Counted from the stretch's first letter, positions 1 through 6,778 are shown. The stretch is 14,911 nt of DNA from Gammaproteobacteria bacterium (GCA_030040525.1 JASHTN010000331.1:1-14911), one strand, 5' to 3'. Program-made: numbers and translations. The notes: generated from the sequence alone by a model not told the origin.

Positions 1-1090
1 TGCGATAGGTGGTGATCTTGCCGCCGAACACCGAGAGGAGCGGTGCCGGCTGGCGCTCGAGCTCGAGCGCGTAATCGCGCGTCACGCTCATCGGGTCAGT
101 CGAGTGATCGGCGAGCAGCGGGCGGACGCCGGAGTAGCTCCAGCGCACATCCGCGGGCGTGATCTGACGCCTGAAGTAGCGGTTGGCCAGCGCGCAGAGG
201 TAGCCGGTCTCGGCCGCGTCAATGCGTACCGCAGCCGGGTCGCCCTGATAGTCGACGTCGGTCGTGCCGAGCAGCGTGAAGTCGTGCTCATAGGGGATCG
301 CAAAGACGATGCGCCGGTCCTCGTTCTGGAAGATGTAGGCAAAGCGGTGCTCGAACAGCCGCGGCACGACCACGTGACTGCCCTTCACGAGCCGCACCTG
401 GCGCGCGGTGCGCACCGGCGTCGCGCCGTGCACGAAGCGCTCGACCCAGGGACCGGTGGCGTTGACGGCCGCACGCGCCCGCACCGTGCAGCGCGCACCG
501 CCGGCGACGATGCTGGCGCTCCAGAGGCCGTCTGCGGGGGTGAGGCGCTCGCAGCGCGCGCGCGTGAGGATGACGGCGCCGCGCTCGCGCGCATCGAGCG
601 CGTTGAGGACCACGAGCCGCGCATCGTCGGTCTGCCCATCCGAGTACACGAAGGCGCGGGTGTAGCCGCTTTGCAGCGCCGCGCCCGCGACGTGGCTGCG
701 CAGGTCGATCGCAGCGGAGGCGGCGAGGTGTGCGCGCGCGGCGAGATGGTCGTAGAGGAGGAGCCCCGCGCGGATCAGCCACGCCGGCCGCAGGTGCGCG
801 GCGTACGGCATGACGAAGTGCAGCGGCCGCATGATGTGGGGCGCGGCGCCGAGCAGGATCTCCCGCTCGATGAGCGCCTTGCGTACCAGGGCGAAGTGAT
901 ACTCCTCGAGGTAGCGCAGTCCGCCGTGGATCAGCTTGGTGCTGGCGGAGGAGGTATGCGCGGCGAGATCGTCCTGCTCGCACAGCAGGACCTTGAGGCC
1001 GCGGCCGGCGGCATCGCGGGCGATGCCGGTGCCGTTGATCCCGCCGCCGACGACCAGCAGGTCGCAGTCGAGCGCCTGCGCCGCGCTCAC
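1..1090 (-). CDS. glpD: Aerobic glycerol-3-phosphate dehydrogenase, FAD-dependent (partial, C-terminus outside window)
   Basis: The enzyme oxidises sn-glycerol 3-phosphate to dihydroxyacetone phosphate at the inner face of the cytoplasmic membrane and passes electrons to quinone. About 363 of the usual ~500 residues are visible. The N-terminus has the FAD-binding Rossmann motif (DLLVVGGGINGTGIARDAAG), followed by the family blocks SSASTKLIHGGLRYLEEYHF, HLRPAWLIRAGLLLYDHL, YSDGQTDDARLVVLNA, VNATGPWVERF, FQNEDRRIVFAIPYE, LLGTTDVDYQGDP and, near the window edge, YSGVRPLL and SVFGGKITTYR. These match my memory of E. coli GlpD almost block for block. The start is GTG at 1088-1090, which sits inside the stop of the upstream acyltransferase gene (GTGA), and no strong Shine-Dalgarno precedes it, so translation is probably coupled to that gene. 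The reading frame is open to position 1 and the gene is simply cut by the window. Family assignment is very secure; the GTG start is likely. Confidence 0.96.
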   Translation of the reverse strand, partial: MSAAQALDCDLLVVGGGINGTGIARDAAGRGLKVLLCEQDDLAAHTSSASTKLIHGGLRYLEEYHFALVRKALIEREILLGAAPHIMRPLHFVMPYAAHLRPAWLIRAGLLLYDHLAARAHLAASAAIDLRSHVAGAALQSGYTRAFVYSDGQTDDARLVVLNALDARERGAVILTRARCERLTPADGLWSASIVAGGARCTVRARAAVNATGPWVERFVHGATPVRTARQVRLVKGSHVVVPRLFEHRFAYIFQNEDRRIVFAIPYEHDFTLLGTTDVDYQGDPAAVRIDAAETGYLCALANRYFRRQITPADVRWSYSGVRPLLADHSTDPMSVTRDYALELERQPAPLLSVFGGKITTYR

Positions 1091-2010
1091 GCCCGGCGCG
1101 GCACCTGCCGACCGTAGTAGTCCGGATAGTCCTCGCTGAGTCCCTTGAAGCGGCGGTGAATCCACAGATATTGCTCGGGAGCGTTCCGTACCTGCGCTTC
1201 GATCATGTGGTTGAAGCGCAGCGTGTCGGCCGCGGCGCTGTCGCTCGGGAAGTTCTCGAGCGCGGGATGGATGATCGCACGATAGCCCTGGGTCCCCGGC
1301 AGGCGCTGGAGAAAGTAGGGTAACACCGCCGCGCCGGTCACGCCCGCGAGGCGCGAGGTCAGTGTGTTGGTTGCGGCCGGGATGCCGAACATCGGCACCA
1401 TCTCCGCGCCTTTCCTGCGGTAGCTCTGGTCCGGCGCGTACCATACGCATTCGTTGCTCTTCAGCGCCGCGATGAAGGCACGGATGTCGTCCCTGAGGAT
1501 GCCGCGGCTGCCGTAGCCGCAGCGGAAGCGGCTCAAGGCGTACGCCAGGACTTCGTTGCGGGTCGCGCGGTAGAGAAAGCTCACCGGCGTCACCGAAGTG
1601 AGCACCCGTCCGGCCATTTCCATCGGCGTGAAGTGCGCGGTCAGGAGGATCACGCCGCGGCCGCGGGCGCGCGCCGCCTCGAGATGCTCGCGCCCCTCGA
1701 CGCGCACGAGTCGCGCCAGGCGCTGCGGCGAGCTCCACCAGGCGAGCGGGATCTCCATGAGCGCAATGCCGAGACTCGCGAAATGCTCATCGAGGAGCCG
1801 CGCGCGCTCTGCTGGCGACAGCGCCGGCAGGCAGAGCTCGAGGTTGCGGCGTGCGGTCTCGACGAAGCGGATCGGCAGGCGTCGCAGCAACGCGCCCAGC
1901 AGCCGTCCGAGCGCGAGCAGCGCGGCGTACGGCAGCAGTGCGAGAAGGCGCAGCAGCCCGAGTCCGGCCCAGGTGAGCCAGTAACGCGGCGCCAGCAGCC
2001 GCAATCGCAT
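1087..2010 (-). CDS. lpxL: Lipid A biosynthesis lauroyl acyltransferase, LpxL/HtrB family
   Basis: This inner-membrane acyltransferase adds a secondary acyl chain from acyl-ACP to Kdo2-lipid IVA during lipopolysaccharide synthesis. The 307-residue product is the normal family length. It opens with LLAPRYWLTWAGLGLLRLLALLPY, a hydrophobic anchor very like the N-terminus of E. coli LpxL. It then shows RRNLELCLPALS and the catalytic HX4E motif HFTPME (His126, Glu131). WYAPDQSY near 190-197 and PEQYLWIHRRFKG near the C-terminus are also family blocks. The ATG at 2008-2010 is chosen over longer in-frame starts because AGGGGG lies just upstream and the protein then begins where homologues do. The last base pairs overlap the glpD start. 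LpxM or LpxP paralogues would look similar, so the acyl-chain specificity is not certain, but family membership is. Confidence 0.93.
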   Translation of the reverse strand: MRLRLLAPRYWLTWAGLGLLRLLALLPYAALLALGRLLGALLRRLPIRFVETARRNLELCLPALSPAERARLLDEHFASLGIALMEIPLAWWSSPQRLARLVRVEGREHLEAARARGRGVILLTAHFTPMEMAGRVLTSVTPVSFLYRATRNEVLAYALSRFRCGYGSRGILRDDIRAFIAALKSNECVWYAPDQSYRRKGAEMVPMFGIPAATNTLTSRLAGVTGAAVLPYFLQRLPGTQGYRAIIHPALENFPSDSAAADTLRFNHMIEAQVRNAPEQYLWIHRRFKGLSEDYPDYYGRQVPRRA

Positions 2011-2014
2011 CGAA

Positions 2015-2020
2015 CCCCCT
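2015..2020 (-). promoter_or_regulatory. Ribosome binding site fixing the lpxL start
   Basis: On the minus strand AGGGGG is followed by TTCG and then the ATG at 2010. This strong purine block decides against the longer in-frame starts that reach back to 2259 and run through the divergent control region. Confidence 0.75.
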
Positions 2021-2038
2021 AAAGAATAAGGATCTGCA

Positions 2039-2056
2039 CTCGGCGTGGGCGCCGAG
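2039..2056. repeat. Inverted repeat / hairpin in the lpxL-hydrolase divergent region
   Basis: CTCGGCG and CGCCGAG form a perfect 7-bp stem around a 4-base loop (TGGG). It lies 29 bases upstream of the lpxL ATG and about 205 bases upstream of the divergent hydrolase-fold gene. There is no T-run on either strand, so it does not look like a terminator. It could be an operator or a hairpin in the lpxL leader. In a GC-rich genome a stem of this size can also arise by chance. I could not find a convincing sigma-70 promoter elsewhere in the 250-base divergent gap. Confidence 0.35.
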
Positions 2057-2260
2057 AATACTCCATTCCGACGCACGAACTGTGCTCCAATTGCGCGGCA
2101 TGAGCCGTGCCGCCCGCTTTCTCGAGGTACGCCTCGTTGCCTGGACGATCCGGCCCGGGGAGCGCTGGCTGCCCGCCGGGGCCAACGGCGCCGGCGTGCG
2201 CCGTCGACACGCGCCGCGGCCGGCGGTCGCACGCACGGAGCGCACACGGGCGTCGCCACG

Positions 2261-3466
2261 ATGAGCCGCGCGCGCGCGCTCGGTCTGGCCGGGCTCGCAG
2301 TCGTCGTTGCCGCAGTGGTCGTGGTGGTCGCGCGGGCGCCGCTCTTCTGGGGGCGCTATCTCGGTTCGCTGTTGGCTCCGAGCGCGCTCGCTCCCGTCTG
2401 GTACCAGCCGCGCGAGCGGGTCGCCGGCGGCAACCAGCCGGTCGCATCGCGCGTGCCGCCCGCCTCCGAATTGCTCGACCCGCGCTCGCTCGAGGCGGCT
2501 GCGGCGCTGGCCGGCGCGCACAACGCGCGCGCACTCATCGTCGTGCGCCACGATCACATCGTGTTCGAGCGCTACTGGCGGGGCACGAGCTTCGACACGC
2601 TCGCGGATTCGCAGGGCTTTGCCCGCGTGCTGACCGCGCTTGCGGTGGGTGCAGCGCTCGCGCACCGCAGGATCGGCTGGCCGGATCAGCCGATCTCGTA
2701 CTTCATCGGCGCGTGGCGCCATGACCCGCGCGGCGGCATCACGGTGCGCGATCTGCTGCAGATGTCCTCGGGGCTGGCCGCACCTCCTGCCTCGCGCAGC
2801 CCGTGGAGCGCAGCGGCGCGCGCGCGTTTCGGCACCGACGTGGCGGCAGCAACGCTCGCCGAAGGACTGCTCGGGGAGCCGGGCAGGACCTGGGCGCCGC
2901 AGAGCGCGGACCCGCAGCTGCTTGCGCTGGTGCTCGAGCAGGCGACCGGTGAGCGCTACGCGAGCTACCTGTCGGAGGCGCTGTGGCGCCGGATCGGCGC
3001 CGCTGACGCCTGGCTGTGGCTCGACCGACCGGGGGGCACGCCGCACGCCGATTGCTGCATGCTGGCACGTCAGGGCGACTGGATCCGCGTCGCCGAGCTG
3101 CTGCTGCGCGACGGCAACTATCGCGGCGCCGAGGTCATTCACCCCGGTTGGGTGCAGCTGATGCGCGCGCCCGCGCACAGCAACCCGGACTACGGCATGT
3201 ACCTGCGTCTCGGTGCACACCTGGCGGCCGGCAGCGAGCCGTACGCCGCTGCGGATACCTACCTCGTCGACGGCGGCGCTGGCAACCGGCTATGGCTGGT
3301 GCCGTCGATGCAGATCGCGGTGCTGCGCATGGGAGGCGCGCCGCGCGGCGAGCGTGCCGCGGACGAGGCGCGCATCCCCAACCTGATCGTCGCCGCGGCG
3401 CGCGACTTCCTGCCGCGCGCGGCCCGTCCGGGCGCGGACGTCTCCGCCATCGTGCCCGGGCACTAG
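2261..3466 (+). CDS. Membrane-anchored serine hydrolase-fold protein (beta-lactamase/esterase family) lacking catalytic residues
   Basis: The 401-residue product has an N-terminal signal anchor (LGLAGLAVVVAAVVVVVARAPLFW, about 7-30) and then a periplasmic class C beta-lactamase/6-aminohexanoate-dimer hydrolase-type fold. Recognisable blocks are ALIVVRHDHIVFERYW (91-106), RRIGWPDQPISYFIG, ITVRDLLQMSSGL, the region following the YxN loop (LLALVLEQATGERYASYL), and GGAGNRLWLVPSMQIAVLRMGG near the end. Where active members have Ser-x-x-Lys, this protein reads Ala115-Asp116-Ser117-Gln118. Where they have a YSSxN-type loop, it reads Pro213-Gln-Ser-Ala-Asp217. By this hand alignment the nucleophile, its lysine and the tyrosine are all missing. 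The ATG at 2261 is chosen because it directly precedes the anchor; the longer frame from 2045 runs into the divergent control region. No clear Shine-Dalgarno is visible. The MFS gene follows 12 bases later, so the two probably form an operon. Fold family is secure; biological role is unknown. Confidence 0.85.
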   Translation: MSRARALGLAGLAVVVAAVVVVVARAPLFWGRYLGSLLAPSALAPVWYQPRERVAGGNQPVASRVPPASELLDPRSLEAAAALAGAHNARALIVVRHDHIVFERYWRGTSFDTLADSQGFARVLTALAVGAALAHRRIGWPDQPISYFIGAWRHDPRGGITVRDLLQMSSGLAAPPASRSPWSAAARARFGTDVAAATLAEGLLGEPGRTWAPQSADPQLLALVLEQATGERYASYLSEALWRRIGAADAWLWLDRPGGTPHADCCMLARQGDWIRVAELLLRDGNYRGAEVIHPGWVQLMRAPAHSNPDYGMYLRLGAHLAAGSEPYAAADTYLVDGGAGNRLWLVPSMQIAVLRMGGAPRGERAADEARIPNLIVAAARDFLPRAARPGADVSAIVPGH

Positions 3467-3478
3467 CGCTGGCCAGGG

Positions 3479-4657
3479 ATGGCCTTGAACCGCCAGCTCG
3501 CGGCGCTGTTTCTCTTCAGCGTGATCGACACGCTGGGTTTCGGCATCCTGATTCCACTGGTGCCGTACATGGCCGACCGCTTCGGCGCGGCTCCGGCCGT
3601 CATCACGCCGATCCTCGGCAGCTATTCGCTGTGCCAGTTCATCGCAGCGCCTCTCTGGGGTCGGCTGAGCGATGCCCATGGGCGGCGCCCGATTCTCATC
3701 AGCAGCCTGACCGGCGCCTGCCTCTCGTATCTGATCCTCGGCGGTGCGCGCAGCCTGTGGTGGCTGCTCGGCTCACGCATGCTCGCCGGCTGCATGGCGG
3801 GCAACATCGCCGCCGCGTTTGCCTATGCGTCCGACGTGTCGGCGCCGCAGCAGCGCGCCGCGACGCTCGGGCTCATCGGCGCGGCCGTCGGTGTCGGCTT
3901 CACGCTCGGACCGCCCGTGGGCGGGCTGCTGGCCGGCGCCGACCCGCGTACCGCGAACTTCGTGCGGCCGGCGCTGGTGTCGGCCTGCCTGAGCGTGCTC
4001 GCGATTCTGGTCGTCAGGTTCGTGCTGCCCGAGAGTCATGGCGCGCAGCACCGGCGCGAGCATCCGGACGAGCCGCGGCGCAGCTCCTGGCAGCTGCTGC
4101 GCACCCGCCCGTCGCTGGCGCTGCTATCGGGGGCGACGCTCGCCGTGACCTACTCGCAGTCGATCCTCGAGTCGATTTTCGCCATCTGGGCGCTGCACAA
4201 GTTCGGGTTCGGACCGCGCACCGTCGGCTTGCTGCTGTTCGGAGTGGCGCTGCCGGCGCTGCTCATGCAGGGCGGCGTGGTGCGGGTGCTGGCGCCGCGG
4301 CTCGGGGAGACGCGGCTCGCCGTCTGCGGTCTGCTGCTCTACGTCGCTGGGTTCGTCACCCTGGGTTGTGCCGGCGGCATCGCGCCGACCGTCGTTGCCC
4401 TGGTACTGTGCGGCATCGGGCTCGGCGCCTACAACCCGAGTGCGTTTGCGCTCGCCTCGAAGCAATCGCGCAGCCACGACCGCGGCGCGGTGATGGGCAC
4501 CTACGTGGCGAGCGGGAGCCTGGCGCGCATCATCGGCCCGTTCACCTCGGGCTCCATCTACGCGTGGCTCGGGCCTTCGGCGCCGTTCCTGATCGGCGCG
4601 TGCGTGACGCTACCCGCCGCCTGGCTGGTGCTGGGCGCGCGCCGGACGCGCGCCTGA
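3479..4657 (+). CDS. MFS transporter, DHA1/TetA-like drug efflux family
   Basis: The 392-residue product has the length and hydrophobic pattern of a 12-helix major facilitator proton antiporter in the cytoplasmic membrane. Helix 1 carries the TetA-like DTLGFGILIPLVPYMADRFG. Motif A between helices 2 and 3 is intact (GRLSDAHGRRP, 61-71). Motif C in helix 5, characteristic of drug/H+ antiporters, reads GVGFTLGPPVGG (138-149). The central cytoplasmic loop is rich in charged residues (about 183-200). The ATG at 3479 lies 12 bases after the stop of the hydrolase-fold gene; an AGGG abuts it too closely to be an ideal ribosome binding site, so coupling to the upstream gene is likely. The 3' end converges on the Rieske gene with 4 bases between stops. 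The substrate cannot be read from sequence; tetracycline-like drug efflux is only the family stereotype. Confidence 0.9.
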   Translation: MALNRQLAALFLFSVIDTLGFGILIPLVPYMADRFGAAPAVITPILGSYSLCQFIAAPLWGRLSDAHGRRPILISSLTGACLSYLILGGARSLWWLLGSRMLAGCMAGNIAAAFAYASDVSAPQQRAATLGLIGAAVGVGFTLGPPVGGLLAGADPRTANFVRPALVSACLSVLAILVVRFVLPESHGAQHRREHPDEPRRSSWQLLRTRPSLALLSGATLAVTYSQSILESIFAIWALHKFGFGPRTVGLLLFGVALPALLMQGGVVRVLAPRLGETRLAVCGLLLYVAGFVTLGCAGGIAPTVVALVLCGIGLGAYNPSAFALASKQSRSHDRGAVMGTYVASGSLARIIGPFTSGSIYAWLGPSAPFLIGACVTLPAAWLVLGARRTRA

Positions 4658-4665
4658 GCGCTCAG
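4654..4665. repeat. Perfect 12-bp palindrome holding both convergent stop codons
   Basis: CTGAGCGCTCAG is self-complementary. The TGA of the MFS gene (4655-4657) and the TGA of the Rieske gene (4662-4664, minus strand) both lie inside it. No T-run follows on either strand, so an intrinsic terminator is not supported. Confidence 0.6.
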
Positions 4666-5042
4666 GGGCGCTCGGCCGGCGGTTGGCTCGGCGGCGCTTC
4701 AGGCAGGCCCGCGGAACCGCCCGGCGCAGCGGCGGCGAGCGCCACTTCGATCGTGCCGTCGACGATGCGCAGCGCGTGGCTCGGCAGCGGGACTTCCGCG
4801 GGAGGTCCCAGCACGCGGCCGTCGCGGATGTCGAACGAGGCACCGTGCAGCGGACAGACGAGACGCGTGGCGCGCAACCGTCCCTCGCACAGCCGCGCAT
4901 GCGCATGCGTGCAGATGTTGTCGAGGGCGAACACGCCCTCGCGGGTGTGACAGATCACGAGCTCGCGTCCGCCGAGGGTCACCGCCCGCATGCTTGCAAG
5001 CGGCAGCTCGGCGAGTTTCATCACCGCCTGGAACTCTGCCAT
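4662..5042 (-). CDS. Small Rieske [2Fe-2S] ferredoxin-like protein
   Basis: The 126-residue protein carries one Rieske cluster motif: Cys44-Thr-His46, then 16 residues, then Cys63-Pro-Leu-His66 (CTHAHARLCEG ... CPLHGASFDI). Two Cys and two His would ligate the [2Fe-2S] cluster. The size and the single domain resemble the soluble Rieske ferredoxins that feed aromatic ring-hydroxylating dioxygenases, or the NirD-like small Rieske subunits. The tail after about residue 105 is Ala/Pro-rich and looks disordered. No membrane segment is present. It lies 8 bases downstream of the phzF-family gene and has a good Shine-Dalgarno (AAGGAG, 4 bases before the ATG), so the two are very likely one operon. 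No oxygenase large subunit or reductase is in the window, so its electron partner is unknown. Cluster assignment is secure; role is open. Confidence 0.9.
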   Translation of the reverse strand: MAEFQAVMKLAELPLASMRAVTLGGRELVICHTREGVFALDNICTHAHARLCEGRLRATRLVCPLHGASFDIRDGRVLGPPAEVPLPSHALRIVDGTIEVALAAAAPGGSAGLPEAPPSQPPAERP

Positions 5043-5050
5043 GACGCTCC

Positions 5051-5953
5051 TTAGAGTGTGAGGTCGGTCTCGAAGATCGACACCGCCTGGCCGCGGATCC
5101 AGACGCCGTCCAGCCGGCCGTCCGCGAATTCGAGCTCGACCTCGACCCGTCCCGGGCGGTGCAGGTGGTGGCCCTGGACACCGAAGAAGCGCGCGCGGTC
5201 CTCGTGCGGGACCAGCAGTCCGTGGTGTGCGAGGTAGGCACCGAGCAGTCCGTGGGCATTGCCGCTGACCGGATCCTCGGGAATGCCGAGCGCCGGACAG
5301 AACATGCGCGACTCGACCAGGTGATCGTCGGAGCGGGCGGTGAGCGTGAACACGAAGTAGCCGGCCGCCCCGAGCTGCGCCGACAGCGTCGTCAGGCGGC
5401 CGAAATCGGGCTTCAGGTGCTTGAGCGCGTCCGCACCGCGCACTCCGATCAGCAGCCGTGCGCTGCTCGCCCCGGCGATACGCGCCGGCAGGCGCGTATC
5501 GAGACTCTCGGAGGCAAGTGCCAGCGCATCGAGCACCGCCAGCCGCTCGCGATCATTCAGCTCGCGCCCGAGCGGCGGTGCGCTGCGGCGGATCCCGACG
5601 CTGCGGTCCTCGCCGGTCCCCTGCACGAGCACGTCGACGATCCCGGCCTTGGATTTCTGCCGCTGCCGCCGTGGCGCATCGTGCCGGCGCGACAGCACGT
5701 ACTGCGCCGCGACCGTGGCGTGTCCGACGAAGCCGATCTCGCTGCGCGGGGTGAAGAAGCGCGCGCGCACGGTATGGTCGGCACCGTCGGGTGCCAGCAT
5801 GAAGGCGGTCTCGGCGTTGTTCAGCTCGCGCGCCACGGCCAGCATCTGCGCGTCGCTGAGTGCGTCGGCGTTGAGCACCACGCCGGTCGGATTGCCCGTG
5901 AAGGGCTCGCGCGTAAAGGCATCGACCTGGTGGACCTGGATCTTTCGCGACAT
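5051..5953 (-). CDS. PhzF family isomerase/epimerase-like protein
   Basis: The 300-residue product belongs to the PhzF/YddE family, which shares the diaminopimelate epimerase fold and is best known for an isomerisation in phenazine synthesis. Family motifs are in order: VDAFTREPFTGNPTGVVL (10-27), NNAETAFM with Glu48 at the position of the catalytic glutamate of PhzF, FFTPRSEIGFVGHAT (66-80), PEDPVSGNAHGLLGAYL (225-241) and the C-terminal QGHHLHRPGRVEVEL. The ATG at 5951-5953 is chosen because the N-terminus then begins a few residues before the conserved VDAFT block; a longer in-frame start at 6103 would run through the divergent region and into the neighbouring gene. No phenazine genes accompany it. 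Most PhzF homologues outside phenazine clusters have no established substrate, and the same applies here. The Rieske gene follows directly. Confidence 0.92.
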   Translation of the reverse strand: MSRKIQVHQVDAFTREPFTGNPTGVVLNADALSDAQMLAVARELNNAETAFMLAPDGADHTVRARFFTPRSEIGFVGHATVAAQYVLSRRHDAPRRQRQKSKAGIVDVLVQGTGEDRSVGIRRSAPPLGRELNDRERLAVLDALALASESLDTRLPARIAGASSARLLIGVRGADALKHLKPDFGRLTTLSAQLGAAGYFVFTLTARSDDHLVESRMFCPALGIPEDPVSGNAHGLLGAYLAHHGLLVPHEDRARFFGVQGHHLHRPGRVEVELEFADGRLDGVWIRGQAVSIFETDLTL

Positions 5954-6030
5954 CTTTGACCGTCCGCCCTCCCGCAGCTGACGTGACAATTCTAGTCCTA
6001 TCGGGCGCCCCTGAGGGTCGCGGCCTGCGC

Positions 6031-6043
6031 GCACGGCCCGTGC
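6031..6043. repeat. Hyphenated palindrome in the phzF/YkoF-like divergent region
   Basis: GCACGG-C-CCGTGC is a perfect 6-bp inverted repeat around a single base. It lies in the 130-base gap between the divergent phzF-family and YkoF-like genes, 41 bases upstream of the latter. The symmetry and position are compatible with an operator for one dimeric regulator, but no regulator gene is nearby. Confidence 0.3.
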
Positions 6044-6067
6044 AATACTGCCGGGCGTGGCGGCCGT

Positions 6068-6074
6068 AAGGGGG
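6068..6074 (+). promoter_or_regulatory. Ribosome binding site fixing the start of the YkoF-like gene
   Basis: AAGGGGG ends 9 bases before the ATG at 6084. It supports this start over the in-frame GTG at 6057, which would put this purine block inside the coding region. Confidence 0.65.
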
Positions 6075-6083
6075 CTTTTGACA

Positions 6084-6344
6084 ATGGACATCGGCGTCGA
6101 CATCAGTCTCTATCCTCTCAAGGCGGAGTACGTGTCCGACATTCACCGCTTTCTCGAGCGCGTGACCGCCGACCGGCGGCTGCGGGTGGTGACGAACAGC
6201 ATGAGCACCCAGCTGTTCGGCGGCTTCGAGGAGGTCATGGACACGCTGCGTCGGGCGTTGCAGGCGACCTACGAGCCGCTGGACGCAGGCGCTGAGCGGG
6301 CGGTGTTCGTCATCAAGGTATTCGGGCCGCTGGCGGCCGCCTGA
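6084..6344 (+). CDS. Single-domain YkoF/thiamine-binding-like protein
   Basis: This 86-residue protein resembles one repeat of the ferredoxin-like alpha-beta fold found in YkoF and the MTH1187/thiamine-binding family. Visible matches are VDISLYPLKAEYVSDIHRFLERV (strand 1 and helix 1) and the typical STQLFGGFEEVMDTLRRAL (strand plus helix 2); AVFVIKVFGP is the last strand. B. subtilis YkoF contains two such repeats and binds thiamine/hydroxymethylpyrimidine; one-repeat versions usually assemble as oligomers. No signal peptide or membrane segment is seen. The gene is divergent from the phzF family gene and is followed by a 111-base gap, so it may be monocistronic. No thiamine genes or TPP riboswitch are visible nearby, so ligand binding is a family-based guess. 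Confidence 0.75.
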   Translation: MDIGVDISLYPLKAEYVSDIHRFLERVTADRRLRVVTNSMSTQLFGGFEEVMDTLRRALQATYEPLDAGAERAVFVIKVFGPLAAA

Positions 6345-6408
6345 CTGGCTCCACCCGCGGCTGGCGGGGGCAGCTGCGAAGGGCGCAAACTAGCCGCGCC
6401 CGGGCACG

Positions 6409-6420
6409 CCTGCCGGCAGG
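6409..6420. repeat. Perfect 12-bp palindrome upstream of the ferredoxin gene
   Basis: CCTGCCGGCAGG lies 36 bases before the ferredoxin ATG in the 111-base gap after the YkoF-like gene and is followed by AAAAA on the plus strand. As a plus-strand terminator it lacks a T-run. An operator or a chance GC palindrome are both possible. A short direct repeat (GCTTCCG twice, 6431-6446) follows it. Confidence 0.35.
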
Positions 6421-6455
6421 AAAAACTTGAGCTTCCGGGGCTTCCGAGGTAATGC

Positions 6456-6770
6456 ATGGCGCTTTTGCGGGTCGTGGATCGCGACGGAGTCGAGCACGAG
6501 GTCGACGGCCGCACGGGACTGAAGGTGATGGAGAATCTGCGCGAGCTCGATTACGGCGTGGCGGCGATCTGCGGCGGCATGTGCTCGTGCGCGACGTGCC
6601 ACGTATATATCGACGCCGCATGGCTGCCGCGGCTGCCCGCGATGATGTCCGACGAGCGCGAGCTGCTCTCGGAGCTGACGCATCACCGCGATGACTCGCG
6701 CCTCTCCTGCCAGCTGGAGTTCACCGAGGCGCTCGCCGGGCTGCGCGTAACCATCGCGCCCGACGAGTAG
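6456..6770 (+). CDS. Adrenodoxin-type [2Fe-2S] ferredoxin
   Basis: The 104-residue protein is a vertebrate-type (adrenodoxin/putidaredoxin-like) ferredoxin of normal length, a soluble one-electron carrier. Cluster ligands are Cys39, Cys45, Cys48 and Cys85, seen in ICGGMCSCATCHVY and RLSCQL. The extra Cys43 is common in the CGGxCxCxTC subgroup. Such proteins typically serve bacterial cytochrome P450s or other monooxygenases, or Fe-S cluster assembly; the spacing here (C-x5-C-x2-C) fits the P450-partner class better than the Isc type. The ATG at 6456 is preferred over an out-of-frame ATG at 6452; GAGG lies 6 bases upstream. The crotonase gene follows after 8 bases, so the two are probably co-transcribed. 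No P450 or ferredoxin reductase is in the window. Confidence 0.93.
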   Translation: MALLRVVDRDGVEHEVDGRTGLKVMENLRELDYGVAAICGGMCSCATCHVYIDAAWLPRLPAMMSDERELLSELTHHRDDSRLSCQLEFTEALAGLRVTIAPDE

Positions 6771-6778
6771 GCGCGCTT

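Noticed and set aside
104..1117. 337-codon plus-strand frame opposite glpD
   Set aside because: Shadow of glpD; the minus strand gives a clear GlpD protein.
2045..2260. N-terminal extension of the hydrolase-fold protein by 72 codons
   Set aside because: The extension is Arg/Ala-rich, overlaps the divergent control region, and the ATG at 2261 immediately precedes a typical signal anchor.
3016..4950. 644-codon plus-strand frame spanning the hydrolase-fold, MFS and Rieske genes
   Set aside because: It crosses three identified genes in another frame and is extremely arginine-rich without domain features.
5988..5993. TAGAAT on the minus strand, a possible -10 box for the phzF-family gene
   Set aside because: The -35 position 17 bases upstream reads CCCTCA, with no useful match, and there is no extended -10, so support is too weak.
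6078..6083. Perfect TTGACA, a possible -35 box
   Set aside because: It ends directly at the ATG of the YkoF-like gene, between its ribosome binding site and start, and no -10 follows at 16-18 bases.
5954..6146. Longer frames reaching back from the phzF-family gene through the divergent gap
   Set aside because: They overlap the start of the YkoF-like gene and add non-conserved residues before the conserved VDAFT block.
6427..6455. TTGAGC with TAATGC, a possible promoter directly before the ferredoxin gene
   Set aside because: The -10 match is very poor and would remove the GAGG ribosome binding site from the transcript.
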